Notes under the pieces: model-generated
The model's database searches: none
Told to the model about the DNA's origin: nothing
The model's input: the letters and a program-made list of their open reading frames with translations, nothing else
Position numbers and translations under genes: made by a program
NCBI RefSeq assembly: GCF_046506625.1
Contig: NZ_JBKFFP010000008.1
Location: 1 to 64,000, forward strand
Direction of reading: 5' to 3'
DNA from: Zhengella sedimenti
GTDB lineage: Bacteria > Pseudomonadota > Alphaproteobacteria > Rhizobiales > Rhizobiaceae
DNA: 64,000 nucleotides
Shown: in pieces, positions 56,880 to 64,000 of the stretch
How positions within the stretch are numbered: the first letter of the stretch is position 1
Layout of the letters: every line of letters begins with the position of its first letter

Positions 56880-57982
56880 TGCAGGACGAGCTCCGCCTGG
56901 AGGGCACCGGCCGACTTGATCGCCTGCAGGATGGCAATCGTGTCGGTGGGCTTGACGCCCATCTGGTTCAGGCCGCTGGCGATCGCCTGCAGGCTGGCGC
57001 CGTTGACGATGGCGACGACGGAATCGGGTTGCGTGGCTGTTACCAGGGTGGAGGGCTGGACGGCGGTCACGCCTTCGGAGAAGGGGTTGGGCTGGACGAT
57101 CTCCGGTGTCTCGGTGATGGTCACTGTCAGCGTGCCGTGGCTGACGGCGACCTGGGAGATCCGGACGTCCTGGCCGATGACGATGGTGCCGGTGCGCTCG
57201 TCGATGACGACGCGGGCAGGCGCATCCGGAACGACCTGCAGGTTCTCGATCTCGGCGACGAACCGCGCCGCGGAGGATTTTTTCGGCCGCGTGAGCGCTA
57301 TGGTGCGGGAATCGATCTCGCGCGCGGCCCGCATGCCGTAGCGCTTCGAGGTGAAGGCGTTGATGACATCGGTCATGGCGACGGCGGTGGAGAAATCCGG
57401 GTTGCGCAGCATCAGTTCGAGGCTGTGCTCGTCCTCGAAACGGGCCGGGATCTCACGTTCCACGATGGCGCCGTTGGGGATGCGGCCAGACGTCGGCACG
57501 CCCTGCGTCACCTGTTCGGCCGCACCCTGCGCGTTGAAGCCGGAAATGATGAGCGGGCCCTGGGCGGCGGCGTAGATCTCGCCGTCGGCGCCGCGCAGCG
57601 GCGTCATCACCAGCGACCCGCCGGCCAGCGAGGTGGCATCGCCAAGCGACGAGACCGTCACGTCGATGCGCGACCCGGAGCGCACGAAAGGCGGCAGGTT
57701 CGCCGTGACGATCACGGCGGCGACATTCTTGGCGCGCGAGGCGCCGTTTTCCGTGGCGATGCCCAGATTGCTCAGCATGGAGCGCATGGACTGCTCGGTG
57801 AAGGGCGCGTTGCGCATGCTGTCGCCGGTCCCCTGCAAACCCACGACAAGGCCGTATCCGATCAGCTGGTTGTCGCGCGCGCTGTGCAGGGAGGCGATAT
57901 CCTTGACACGGGCGGCGCCGGCCGGCGCGAGGCCAGCCAGCAATGCCAGGACCAGGACAAGGAAACGGCGCACTGCTTTCAT
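56876..57982 (-). CDS. flgI: Flagellar P-ring protein FlgI
   Basis: The 368-residue exported protein forms the periplasmic P ring around the rod. It has a signal peptide (FLVLVLALLAGLAPAGA) followed by RVKDIASLHSARDNQLIGYGLVVGLQGTGDS, the family's strongest signature, and later ENLQVVPDAPARVVIDERTGTIVIG. Full length. It overlaps flgA and motE by 4 bp each. Confidence 0.97.
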   Translation of the reverse strand: MKAVRRFLVLVLALLAGLAPAGAARVKDIASLHSARDNQLIGYGLVVGLQGTGDSMRNAPFTEQSMRSMLSNLGIATENGASRAKNVAAVIVTANLPPFVRSGSRIDVTVSSLGDATSLAGGSLVMTPLRGADGEIYAAAQGPLIISGFNAQGAAEQVTQGVPTSGRIPNGAIVEREIPARFEDEHSLELMLRNPDFSTAVAMTDVINAFTSKRYGMRAAREIDSRTIALTRPKKSSAARFVAEIENLQVVPDAPARVVIDERTGTIVIGQDVRISQVAVSHGTLTVTITETPEIVQPNPFSEGVTAVQPSTLVTATQPDSVVAIVNGASLQAIASGLNQMGVKPTDTIAILQAIKSAGALQAELVLQ

Positions 57983-58428
57983 TGCCCGCTCACCAGCACG
58001 CTTCCGTCCGGCTGGACGATGCCGGAAAACTGGCGGCCGCTCTCGCGGTTGCGCAGGCGCACCGTTTCACCGGCAGCCGCGTTCGCCAAGGGCAACCCGA
58101 CCAGCGAGATTTCCAGTGCGCCGGAGCGGAAGACAGCCCTGACAGGAACACCGGCGCGCACGAGATCGGCTTCCCTGACATCCTCTGGAAAGATCAGCCG
58201 ATTGGGCAGGATCGTCCTGGCAGCGACCTTTCCGGCCGCCTGCGCCGGCTCGGTCAGGAAGGCGCGGTCGGACAGGACATTGCCCTTGACCTGGATGCGG
58301 TTGACGCTTTCCGGCGTGATCTCCTGGCCCGGATAGATGATGTGGCGGGCAACGAGGACCGGTTCGGCGGCAGCCGGCGCGGCCAGGCCGAGGGCCAGCA
58401 GGACGGCAAGGGCGGCACCGGGCCTCAT
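57979..58428 (-). CDS. flgA: Flagellar P-ring assembly chaperone FlgA
   Basis: The 149-residue protein has a signal peptide (ALAVLLALGLAAPAAA) followed by a single SAF-type domain (VLVARHIIYPGQEITPESVNRIQ). It is short, as in other rhizobia, lacking the N-terminal domain of the enteric protein. It ends with VVQPDGSVLVSGQ. FlgA is the periplasmic chaperone for FlgI, encoded next with a 4-bp overlap. Confidence 0.93.
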   Translation of the reverse strand: MRPGAALAVLLALGLAAPAAAEPVLVARHIIYPGQEITPESVNRIQVKGNVLSDRAFLTEPAQAAGKVAARTILPNRLIFPEDVREADLVRAGVPVRAVFRSGALEISLVGLPLANAAAGETVRLRNRESGRQFSGIVQPDGSVLVSGQ

Positions 58429-58432
58429 GGCA

Positions 58433-59221
58433 TCACCTCAGGTTCTTCGAAACGGTCGCGGCCATGTCGTCGGCGGCCTGGATCACCTTGGAATTCATCT
58501 CGTAGCCGCGCTGGGCCGCGATCAGCGAGGTGATCTCGCGGACCGGATCGACGTTGGAGGATTCAAGATAGCCCTGGCGCAACGTGCCGAAGCCGGGATC
58601 GCCCGGAACGCCCAGGACCGCGGCGCCGGACGCGGCGCTTTCGGCAAACAGGTTCTCGCCGAGCGGCAGCAGGCCGACCTCGTTGGCGAAGTTGGCGAGG
58701 GTGAGCTGGCCGAGTTCCTGGAGTTCCACCTGGTCCTGGAAGCGCGCGAAGACCTGGCCGGAATCGTTGATGACGACCTGCACGGCTTCGGCGGGAATGT
58801 TGATCGCCGGCTCCACCGCATAGCCGCCGGTGGTCACGAGCTGGCCGTTGGCATTGGTGTTGAAGGCGCCGGCGCGGCTGTAGAGCGTCTCGCCGTTCGG
58901 TCCCTGGACCTGGAACCAGCCCTGTCCGGATATCGCCACATCGAGCGCGTTGCCGGTGGCGTCGAGCGCGCCCTGGAGGTTGATGTTGCGGATCGCGGCG
59001 GTACGCACGCCGAGGCCCACATAGGCGCCTTCGGGCACGATGCCCTGATTGGCCTGCGAGGGCGCGCCCTTCAGCGTCTCCGCCTCGTAGAGCAGGTCGG
59101 TGAATTCGGCGCGGGCGCGCTTGAAGGCGGTGGTGTTGATGTTGGCGATGTTGTTGGCGATGACGTCGAGATTGGTCTGCTGGGCGCTCATGCCGGTCGC
59201 GGCGATGGACAATGCTCTCAT
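58433..59221 (-). CDS. flgG: Flagellar distal rod protein FlgG
   Basis: The 262-residue rod protein has the N-terminal rod motif (MRALSIAATGMSAQQTNLD, then NNIANINTTAFKRARAEF), the internal FQVQGPNGETLYSRAGAF typical of FlgG, and the C-terminal helix (LIAAQRGYEMNSKVIQAADDM). Export is without a cleaved signal through the flagellar apparatus. It lies 10 bp after fliE. Confidence 0.97.
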   Translation of the reverse strand: MRALSIAATGMSAQQTNLDVIANNIANINTTAFKRARAEFTDLLYEAETLKGAPSQANQGIVPEGAYVGLGVRTAAIRNINLQGALDATGNALDVAISGQGWFQVQGPNGETLYSRAGAFNTNANGQLVTTGGYAVEPAINIPAEAVQVVINDSGQVFARFQDQVELQELGQLTLANFANEVGLLPLGENLFAESAASGAAVLGVPGDPGFGTLRQGYLESSNVDPVREITSLIAAQRGYEMNSKVIQAADDMAATVSKNLR

Positions 59222-59231
59222 GGCGTCTTCC

Positions 59232-59552
59232 TCAAATGCTCATCCGGCTGATTTCCAGGTAGGCCGAAACGATCTTGTCGCGCACGGCGACGGCGGCCTG
59301 CAGCGTCTGCTCGGCGGTCAGCACGGCGTCGACCACCTCGCGCGGACCGGCATTGCCGGTAATGCCGCGCAGGGCCATCCGGTCGCCCTCCTGCATGGTG
59401 TTGACGAAATGCGTGCCGGCCTGTTCGAGCGCCGCGGAGAACGACGACGCGGCACTCTGCGCCTGCGCGGCGGAAAGCGCGTTGCCGGTCGCGGACGGCA
59501 GCGGCAGGGACAGGACGGAGAGGCCGGAAAGGGCGGAAACGGGATCGGCCAT
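59232..59552 (-). CDS. fliE: Flagellar hook-basal body protein FliE
   Basis: The 106-residue protein matches FliE, which joins the MS ring to the rod. The middle and C-terminal helices are ASSFSAALEQAGTHFVNTMQEGDR and EVVDAVLTAEQTLQAAVAVRDKIVSAYLEISRM. Its start overlaps the flgC stop by one base. Confidence 0.94.
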   Translation of the reverse strand: MADPVSALSGLSVLSLPLPSATGNALSAAQAQSAASSFSAALEQAGTHFVNTMQEGDRMALRGITGNAGPREVVDAVLTAEQTLQAAVAVRDKIVSAYLEISRMSI

Positions 59553-59968
59553 CAGTTCTGACCCAGCAAGCCGATGGTCATGGAAACGAGTTCGCGCACC
59601 TGCCGCATTACCTGGATATTGGCCTCGTAGGAGCGGTTGGCCTCACGCATGTCGGCCATTTCCACCAGGACGTTGACATTGGGGAGCTTGACGAAACCGT
59701 TGGCGTCGGCGGCGGCGTTGCCGGGGTCGAGCTCCTTGGGATAGTCGGCGCCATCAACGCCGATTCGGGCCACGCGGACCTTGGAAACCGGCATGTCGCG
59801 CGCGACCTCCTCGGCGAAGGTGATCGTCTTGCGCGTATAGGGATCGCCGCCCGGCTGGAGCGAGGTCGAGGCTGAATTGGCGATGTTCTCGGACACCACG
59901 CGCAGCCGTGTCGACTGGGCATGCATTCCGGACGAGGCGACGTTGAGGGAGGCTGACAGGGAATCCAT
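59552..59968 (-). CDS. flgC: Flagellar proximal rod protein FlgC
   Basis: The 138-residue rod protein has LNVASSGMHAQSTRLRVVSENIAN at the N-terminus, PYTRKTITFAEE, and PNVNVLVEMADMREANRSYEAN followed by the C-terminal rod helix. Three bases separate it from flgB. Confidence 0.96.
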   Translation of the reverse strand: MDSLSASLNVASSGMHAQSTRLRVVSENIANSASTSLQPGGDPYTRKTITFAEEVARDMPVSKVRVARIGVDGADYPKELDPGNAAADANGFVKLPNVNVLVEMADMREANRSYEANIQVMRQVRELVSMTIGLLGQN

Positions 59969-59971
59969 TCA

Positions 59972-60352
59972 TCACCCCTTTGCCACGGACAGGAACATGC
60001 GGTGGAAGGCCTTCACGATGGCCGTGTTCAGTTCGTACTCGTTGCGCAGTTCCGTCTGGTTGAGCAGTTCGGTTTCCAGCACGACCGGCCTCGACGTCTG
60101 GTAGACGGAGTTGCCGGGCGTGCGGTCCGTCTGTCCCGAGGATGCCTTCTCCCCGGAGGCAAGCAGGTGGCTTGGCTGGGTGACGGCAAGCTGGCCGGCG
60201 GAATTGTTGAGATAGACCTCGAAGGGCGTCACATCGCGGGCCCGGTAGTCCGGCGTGTTGGCATTGGCGATGTTCGTCGCCACCGCCGACTGCCTGTCGG
60301 AGAGCCAGGACGCCTGCTGATGGGCCAGGTCGAGCAAGGGCAATATCTGCAT
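59972..60352 (-). CDS. flgB: Flagellar proximal rod protein FlgB
   Basis: The 126-residue rod protein has the rod-domain motif SDRQSAVATNIANANTPDYRARD near the N-terminus and a C-terminal helix (LNQTELRNEYELNTAIVKAFHRMF). It starts the basal-body gene run and follows a 65-bp gap after the small ORF downstream of fliI. Confidence 0.95.
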   Translation of the reverse strand: MQILPLLDLAHQQASWLSDRQSAVATNIANANTPDYRARDVTPFEVYLNNSAGQLAVTQPSHLLASGEKASSGQTDRTPGNSVYQTSRPVVLETELLNQTELRNEYELNTAIVKAFHRMFLSVAKG

Positions 60353-60417
60353 CGTTCCACCTTTCTTCGGAAGATGGCTATCCGATTCGACTTGCGCGTA
60401 GCTTGCATCCGGCCGGT

Positions 60418-60891
60418 TCAGCGCACCGCTTCGAGCACCTCGCCCGTGCTCGTGACGAGCTGGCCGCCGGCCGCGGTTACCCGGATGGCATCCACCCGCG
60501 CACCGCTTGAGAGCCGCGATCCGACGCGAACAAGCTGGACGACCGCGCCGTCGACCACGAGCGCGGAATTGTCGGACACGGAGAGCAGGCGCAGTTGCGC
60601 GGCATCGCCCGGGAAGGGCTGTTGCGGCACCCCGGCCGGCCGGCCGGCGGGATCGGCGGTGCCGGTGGCCACACTGTCGATCACCGTCACCTGGCCGGAT
60701 GCGCCGAGCCGCTCGAACCGGGGCGTGCGGGTTTCGGCTTCCGCCACTTCCGCGACGACGCCGGTAAATGCCATTTCGGGCGGGGAAAACCGGTCCTGGT
60801 TGTAGTGGATGTAGAAGGGCAAGGCGCCGCAGACCACCGAAAGCGCGGCGCCGGCAGCCTTCCAGCCGAGATCCTGGAACAGAAGGTTCAT
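60418..60891 (-). CDS. Small membrane-anchored protein of the flagellar operon, unknown function
   Basis: From the ATG at 60891 the product has 157 residues. It has an N-terminal hydrophobic segment (AAGAALSVVCGALPFYIHY, about 12-30) that should anchor it, and a C-terminal beta-rich part (LRLLSVSDNSALVVDGAVVQLVRVGS, then GQLVTSTGEVLEAV) that faintly resembles the periplasmic domain of GspC/PilP proteins. An unnamed ORF at this place between fliI and flgB is usual in rhizobial flagellar operons. Only one base separates it from the fliI stop, so co-expression is certain, but the role is unknown. Confidence 0.8.
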   Translation of the reverse strand: MNLLFQDLGWKAAGAALSVVCGALPFYIHYNQDRFSPPEMAFTGVVAEVAEAETRTPRFERLGASGQVTVIDSVATGTADPAGRPAGVPQQPFPGDAAQLRLLSVSDNSALVVDGAVVQLVRVGSRLSSGARVDAIRVTAAGGQLVTSTGEVLEAVR

Positions 60892-60892
60892 G

Positions 60893-62293
60893 TCATGTCT
60901 CCGGTGTCTGGGGACGCCCTCTCGCCTGGGCGCCATTGGCCTTGGCGGCGTCGGGGGCATCCATCTGGCGCTGACGCTCCTTCAGCCTGCGCGCCAGTTC
61001 AATGAAGGGATCGAGCGACGGGGGATCGAGCGGGCCCTGTTTCATCGCCTCGTAAATAAGGGGCACGAGTTCCACCGCCTGGTCCAGCGCGGGATCGGCG
61101 CCCCGGATCCAGCCGCCCAGCATGCGGATCTCGCGGGTTTCCTCATAGCGGGCGACAAGCCCGCGCAGTTCCGTGACGAACAGGCGCTGCTCCTCGTTCC
61201 AGACGCGCAGGGCCAGGCGCGAGAGCGAGGCGAGAATGTCGACGGCGGGGAAACGTCCCTGGTCGGCAATGTGACGGTCGAGGACAAGGTGGCCGTCGAG
61301 GATGCCGCGCATCGTGTCGGCGACGGGGTCGTTGTGGTCGTCGCCATCGACGAGAACCGTGGCAATGGCGGTCACGGAACCGGACCCCTCGCGTCCGGGC
61401 CCTGCCCTTTCCATCAGTTGCGGCAGGGCGGCAAAGACCGAGGGCGGATAGCCGCGGGCGATCGGCGGTTCGCCGAGCGCGATGCCGACCTCGCGCAGGG
61501 CATGGGCATAGCGCGTCACCGAATCGATCATCACCAGCACGCGCATGCCGCGGTCGCGGAAATATTCCGCCGCCTCCAGCGCCATGACCGGTGCCGAACA
61601 GCGCATCATGGCGCTTTCGTCACTGGTGGCGACCACGGTGACGGTGCGCCCGCGCTGGTCCGGTCCGATCGTGTCTTCGAGGAATTCGCGCACCTCGCGG
61701 GAGCGCTCGCCGACGAGGGCGATCACGGCAACGTCGAAAGCGTCCGCGCGCGCGAACATCGACAGCAGCGTCGACTTGCCGACGCCGGAGCCGGCGAAGA
61801 TGCCGATGCGCTGGCCGTAGCACAGCGGGGTAAAGATGTCGGCGACCTTGACGCCGGTGCGGAACGGGGCGTCAACGCGCGCCCTTTCGAGCGGCGCGAC
61901 GGCGCGTGCGGAGGCACGGCGCTCGGGCAGAACGGGAATCGGTCCGCCGCCGTCGACCGGTTCGCCGAGCGCGTCGAGCACGCGGCCGAGCCAGGCCATG
62001 TTGGGGCGCGGCGCATGGACGCGGCCCGGAGCGAGGACCACATCGCCGCGCCTGAGCGCGCGAGTCGACCTGTAGGGCGCGACGATCACCGCGTCTGGGT
62101 CGATGCGGATGACCTTGCCCCAGTGGCGCTGGCCACCGCTCTCCGCCCAGACGGCATCGTTGAGAGCGACATGGGGTTCCAGGCCGCGGACGCGATAAAA
62201 GCCTGCGGACACCGAATCCACGTATCCGCCATGCAGGACACTGCCTGCCAGCGAATGGGTCAGCGCCTCCAGGTGATCGAGCGTGACCGCCAT
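60893..62293 (-). CDS. fliI: Flagellar export ATPase FliI
   Basis: The 466-residue ATPase of the flagellar type III export apparatus starts at the ATG at 62293, four bases after flgF. It has the Walker A motif AGSGVGKST, Walker B region MRVLVMIDSVTRYAHALREVGIALGEPP and RGYPPSVFAALPQLMERAG, and the F1-like beta-barrel N-terminus. The C-terminal tail after position 440 is Ala/Gln/Arg-rich and poorly conserved. Confidence 0.97.
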   Translation of the reverse strand: MAVTLDHLEALTHSLAGSVLHGGYVDSVSAGFYRVRGLEPHVALNDAVWAESGGQRHWGKVIRIDPDAVIVAPYRSTRALRRGDVVLAPGRVHAPRPNMAWLGRVLDALGEPVDGGGPIPVLPERRASARAVAPLERARVDAPFRTGVKVADIFTPLCYGQRIGIFAGSGVGKSTLLSMFARADAFDVAVIALVGERSREVREFLEDTIGPDQRGRTVTVVATSDESAMMRCSAPVMALEAAEYFRDRGMRVLVMIDSVTRYAHALREVGIALGEPPIARGYPPSVFAALPQLMERAGPGREGSGSVTAIATVLVDGDDHNDPVADTMRGILDGHLVLDRHIADQGRFPAVDILASLSRLALRVWNEEQRLFVTELRGLVARYEETREIRMLGGWIRGADPALDQAVELVPLIYEAMKQGPLDPPSLDPFIELARRLKERQRQMDAPDAAKANGAQARGRPQTPET

Positions 62294-62297
62294 GGCG

Positions 62298-63020
62298 TCA
62301 CTTGCCGCCGAGCAGCTGGACGGCGCTGTTGAGCGAGCTGTCGGCATCCTTGATCAAGGTGGCGACGCTGTCGAAGGTGCGCTGGAGCATGATCAGCCTG
62401 GTCATCTCGCGCACGGGATCGACGTTGGATTCCTCGACGAAGCCCTGGACGGTGCCGATATCGGCCCGGTCGACCACCGGCTCGGCCGGCGTGGAGGGAA
62501 TGATGCCGGAGGCCCCGTACCGCCGCACCTCGCCGCCCGGCTCGAAGGTGTAGAGGCCGAGCGAGCCGACAAGCTGGTTGTTCTGGTAAAGCAGGCCGTC
62601 CTTGGCAGCGGTCACCTGACCCGCTGCAGGATTGAGTTGGATCGCCGCGCCGCCGGCATCGAGCACCGGATCGCCATCGACATTGACCAGCATGCCGGCC
62701 GCATCCATGGAAAAGCGGCCGTCGCGGGTCAGCACCATGCCGGCATCGGTCTCGACCGCGAACCAGCCATTGCCGCGGATGGCGAAGTCGAGCGGATTGC
62801 CGGTCTGCGTCAGTCCGCCGGAGCGCTCGTCGACATATGTCTTCCCCTCGGACACGAACGCCGTCTGGTCCTCGCCGGTGCCCTGCACGGCCTCGTGGAA
62901 CTGGATGCGGGTCGCGCGGAAGCCGACCGTTCCGGAGTTCGCGACGTTGTCGGCCAGCGTTTCGAGGCGGCGCTCGATGGCCATCTGGGAGGAGAGCCCG
63001 ACATAGGTTCCAACCTGCAT
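62298..63020 (-). CDS. flgF: Flagellar rod protein FlgF
   Basis: The 240-residue proximal rod protein has GLSSQMAIERRLETLADNVANSGTVGFRA at the N-terminus, the FlgF-like FAIRGNGWFAVET, and FVEESNVDPVREMTRLIMLQRTFDS at the C-terminus. It lies 4 bp after the DUF1217 gene. Confidence 0.95.
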   Translation of the reverse strand: MQVGTYVGLSSQMAIERRLETLADNVANSGTVGFRATRIQFHEAVQGTGEDQTAFVSEGKTYVDERSGGLTQTGNPLDFAIRGNGWFAVETDAGMVLTRDGRFSMDAAGMLVNVDGDPVLDAGGAAIQLNPAAGQVTAAKDGLLYQNNQLVGSLGLYTFEPGGEVRRYGASGIIPSTPAEPVVDRADIGTVQGFVEESNVDPVREMTRLIMLQRTFDSVATLIKDADSSLNSAVQLLGGK

Positions 63021-63024
63021 GGTC

Positions 63025-63798
63025 CTACCTCTTCAGCGTCTGGATGGCCATCATCAGGTCCGGCGAGATGCCGGCGGCGGAGTTGGAGAACAGCAGGCCG
63101 ATGTTGTTGGCCGCCGTCTGGTCGGGATTGTTGGCGTCCCAGAGCGCGGAAAAGCGCTCGATCTGCTTCGCCACCGCTTCGGGATCGGAAAACGACTCGA
63201 GGTCGACACGCTGCTCGAAGATCTCGATCTGCCGGTCGATGTCGAGCATGGAGAAGCTCTCGGGCAGGCCGAGATTGGTGCGCACCACCGTGAACAGCGC
63301 CTGGTCGGCCAGGATCTGGGTGACGCTGGTGATTTCGGGGGCCTTGCGCTCGAAATAGAGGGCTAGCCGGACGGCCGTGTTGGTCTCGCCGGCATTCTCC
63401 TCGAGAGTCTGGCGGACATATTTCTCCGCCACCCCGGTCGAGGCACGGCTGAAGGTCGTGGCCGTGGCGCCGTAGCGGTTGAAATCGAATGTCTTGGCGA
63501 ACTCGACATAGCGGTTGTCGGCAAGCCGGTTGACGAACGCCTCGTCGTCGTCATGGCCTTCTTCCAGCACCTTGGTCATGAAGGCCTTGGCGTAGGACAT
63601 GTCCGAGAGGCCATGGGCCTTCATCGCGTAGTTGAACAGGCGGGTATCGGCGATGAAGTCCTCGACGGTATCGATGTTGCCGATATTGGCGAGGTAATAC
63701 TCCGTCTCGCGGCTGACGACGGGATCGCGATTGATGGCCTCGACCGAGCGGTCCATGTTCGCGGCGATCAGATTGTATTGCACATAGGTGCTGAGCAT
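63025..63798 (-). CDS. DUF1217 family flagellar-locus protein
   Basis: The 257-residue protein fits DUF1217, a family found mainly in rhizobial and related flagellar clusters next to flgF. Characteristic regions are YYLANIGNIDTVEDFIADTRLFNYAMKAHGL and FYFERKAPEIT-like LALYFERKAPEITSVTQILADQALF. It is largely helical with no signal peptide or membrane helix. It is the first gene of the flagellar operon, and its product may be exported through the flagellar apparatus, but its biochemical role is unknown. Confidence 0.85.
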   Translation of the reverse strand: MLSTYVQYNLIAANMDRSVEAINRDPVVSRETEYYLANIGNIDTVEDFIADTRLFNYAMKAHGLSDMSYAKAFMTKVLEEGHDDDEAFVNRLADNRYVEFAKTFDFNRYGATATTFSRASTGVAEKYVRQTLEENAGETNTAVRLALYFERKAPEITSVTQILADQALFTVVRTNLGLPESFSMLDIDRQIEIFEQRVDLESFSDPEAVAKQIERFSALWDANNPDQTAANNIGLLFSNSAAGISPDLMMAIQTLKR

Positions 63799-63934
63799 CG
63801 GCGCGCCTCCTGCATCGACGCAGGCATAATCCTTCTGCCTTGCGCCAGGCTATCGCGGCAAGGCGGGGCAAATCAGGCTCACGCAAGAAAGCCCCGCTAA
63901 TCGTGTCGGACACGGTAATGCAAAGGGATTCGGC
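63799..63934. promoter_or_regulatory. Divergent control region of the flagellar operon and motA
   Basis: The 136-bp gap between the divergent DUF1217-flgF operon and motA must contain both promoters. It shows a short dyad gtgtcggacac (63903-63913), but I cannot assign -10/-35 boxes or a known flagellar activator site. Confidence 0.45.
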
Positions 63935-64000
63935 GTGGGCATCATCGTTGGACTGATCGTGACGCTCGGATGCGTGCTTGGCGGCTACATGGCGATGGGC
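63935..64000 (+). CDS. motA: Flagellar motor stator protein MotA, N-terminus only
   Basis: The last 22 codons of the window read VGIIVGLIVTLGCVLGGYM plus AMG, the characteristic first helix of MotA, the proton-channel stator protein. The start is GTG at 63935, preceded by AAGGG. The rest lies to the right. In rhizobia motA opens the divergent motA-fliM-fliN-fliG cluster. Confidence 0.85.
   Translation, partial: MGIIVGLIVTLGCVLGGYMAMG

Noticed and set aside
63918..63990. ATG at 63918 as the start of motA
   Set aside because: It is in a different frame from the MotA sequence, which begins with GTG at 63935 behind AAGGG.

Overview
The window reads as chromosomal DNA of a high-GC, flagellated alphaproteobacterium, most likely in the Hyphomicrobiales (Rhizobiales). 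The strongest clue is the flagellar block on the right: DUF1217 protein-flgF-fliI-small ORF-flgB-flgC-fliE-flgG-flgA-flgI-motE-flgH-fliL-fliP, divergent from motA. This order, including a motE-type MotC chaperone, is characteristic of rhizobial flagellar regions. I see no transposase, integrase, prophage or CRISPR array.

Layout. (1) 1-11777, minus: the N-terminal 3,925 codons of a giant secreted or surface repeat protein (LEPR-XLL motif, DUF4347, cadherin/Ig-like repeats, TSP3 repeats, a beta-propeller insert). It runs off the left edge inside a 261-bp tandem array. (2) 12-22 kb, metabolic genes: nitronate monooxygenase, a stand-alone CoxM-type flavoprotein, tRNA-Thr(CGU), a sulfide:quinone oxidoreductase/DUF5368 operon behind an FNR-type box, a DUF924 protein, acyl-CoA ligase, an HAD phosphatase, pgi, a CoxG-like protein and a PaaG-like enoyl-CoA hydratase. 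TTTACG-type palindromes stand in front of both the nitronate monooxygenase and the acyl-CoA ligase. (3) 22.9-37.3 kb, minus: a surface-structure locus with a 2.3-kaa TSP3/LamG/DUF11 protein, a small DUF11 protein, a DUF11 protein with an OmpA-like C-terminus, and a 1,169-aa outer-membrane beta-barrel protein. (4) 37.4-44.2 kb: a CRP-type regulator, a cytochrome P450-transmembrane-DyP peroxidase fusion, and a class III adenylate cyclase. A perfect TGTGA-N6-TCACA site lies directly upstream of the fusion gene. (5) 44.5-54.2 kb: MaoC-like hydratase, EamA transporter, class I aldolase, tamB and tamA. (6) 54.3-64 kb: the flagellar block.

The best candidate for an undescribed system is region 4. 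A predicted cAMP synthase, a predicted cAMP receptor and its canonical operator surround one very large membrane protein that joins a P450 lacking the usual oxygen-activating acid-alcohol pair to a complete-looking DyP haem peroxidase. This suggests peroxide-driven chemistry at the membrane under second-messenger control. Region 3 is a second candidate: a co-directional set of secreted DUF11/TSP3 proteins with what may be its outer-membrane and peptidoglycan anchors.

All statements come from reading the sequence and from family knowledge. No database search was run, and domain boundaries are approximate.
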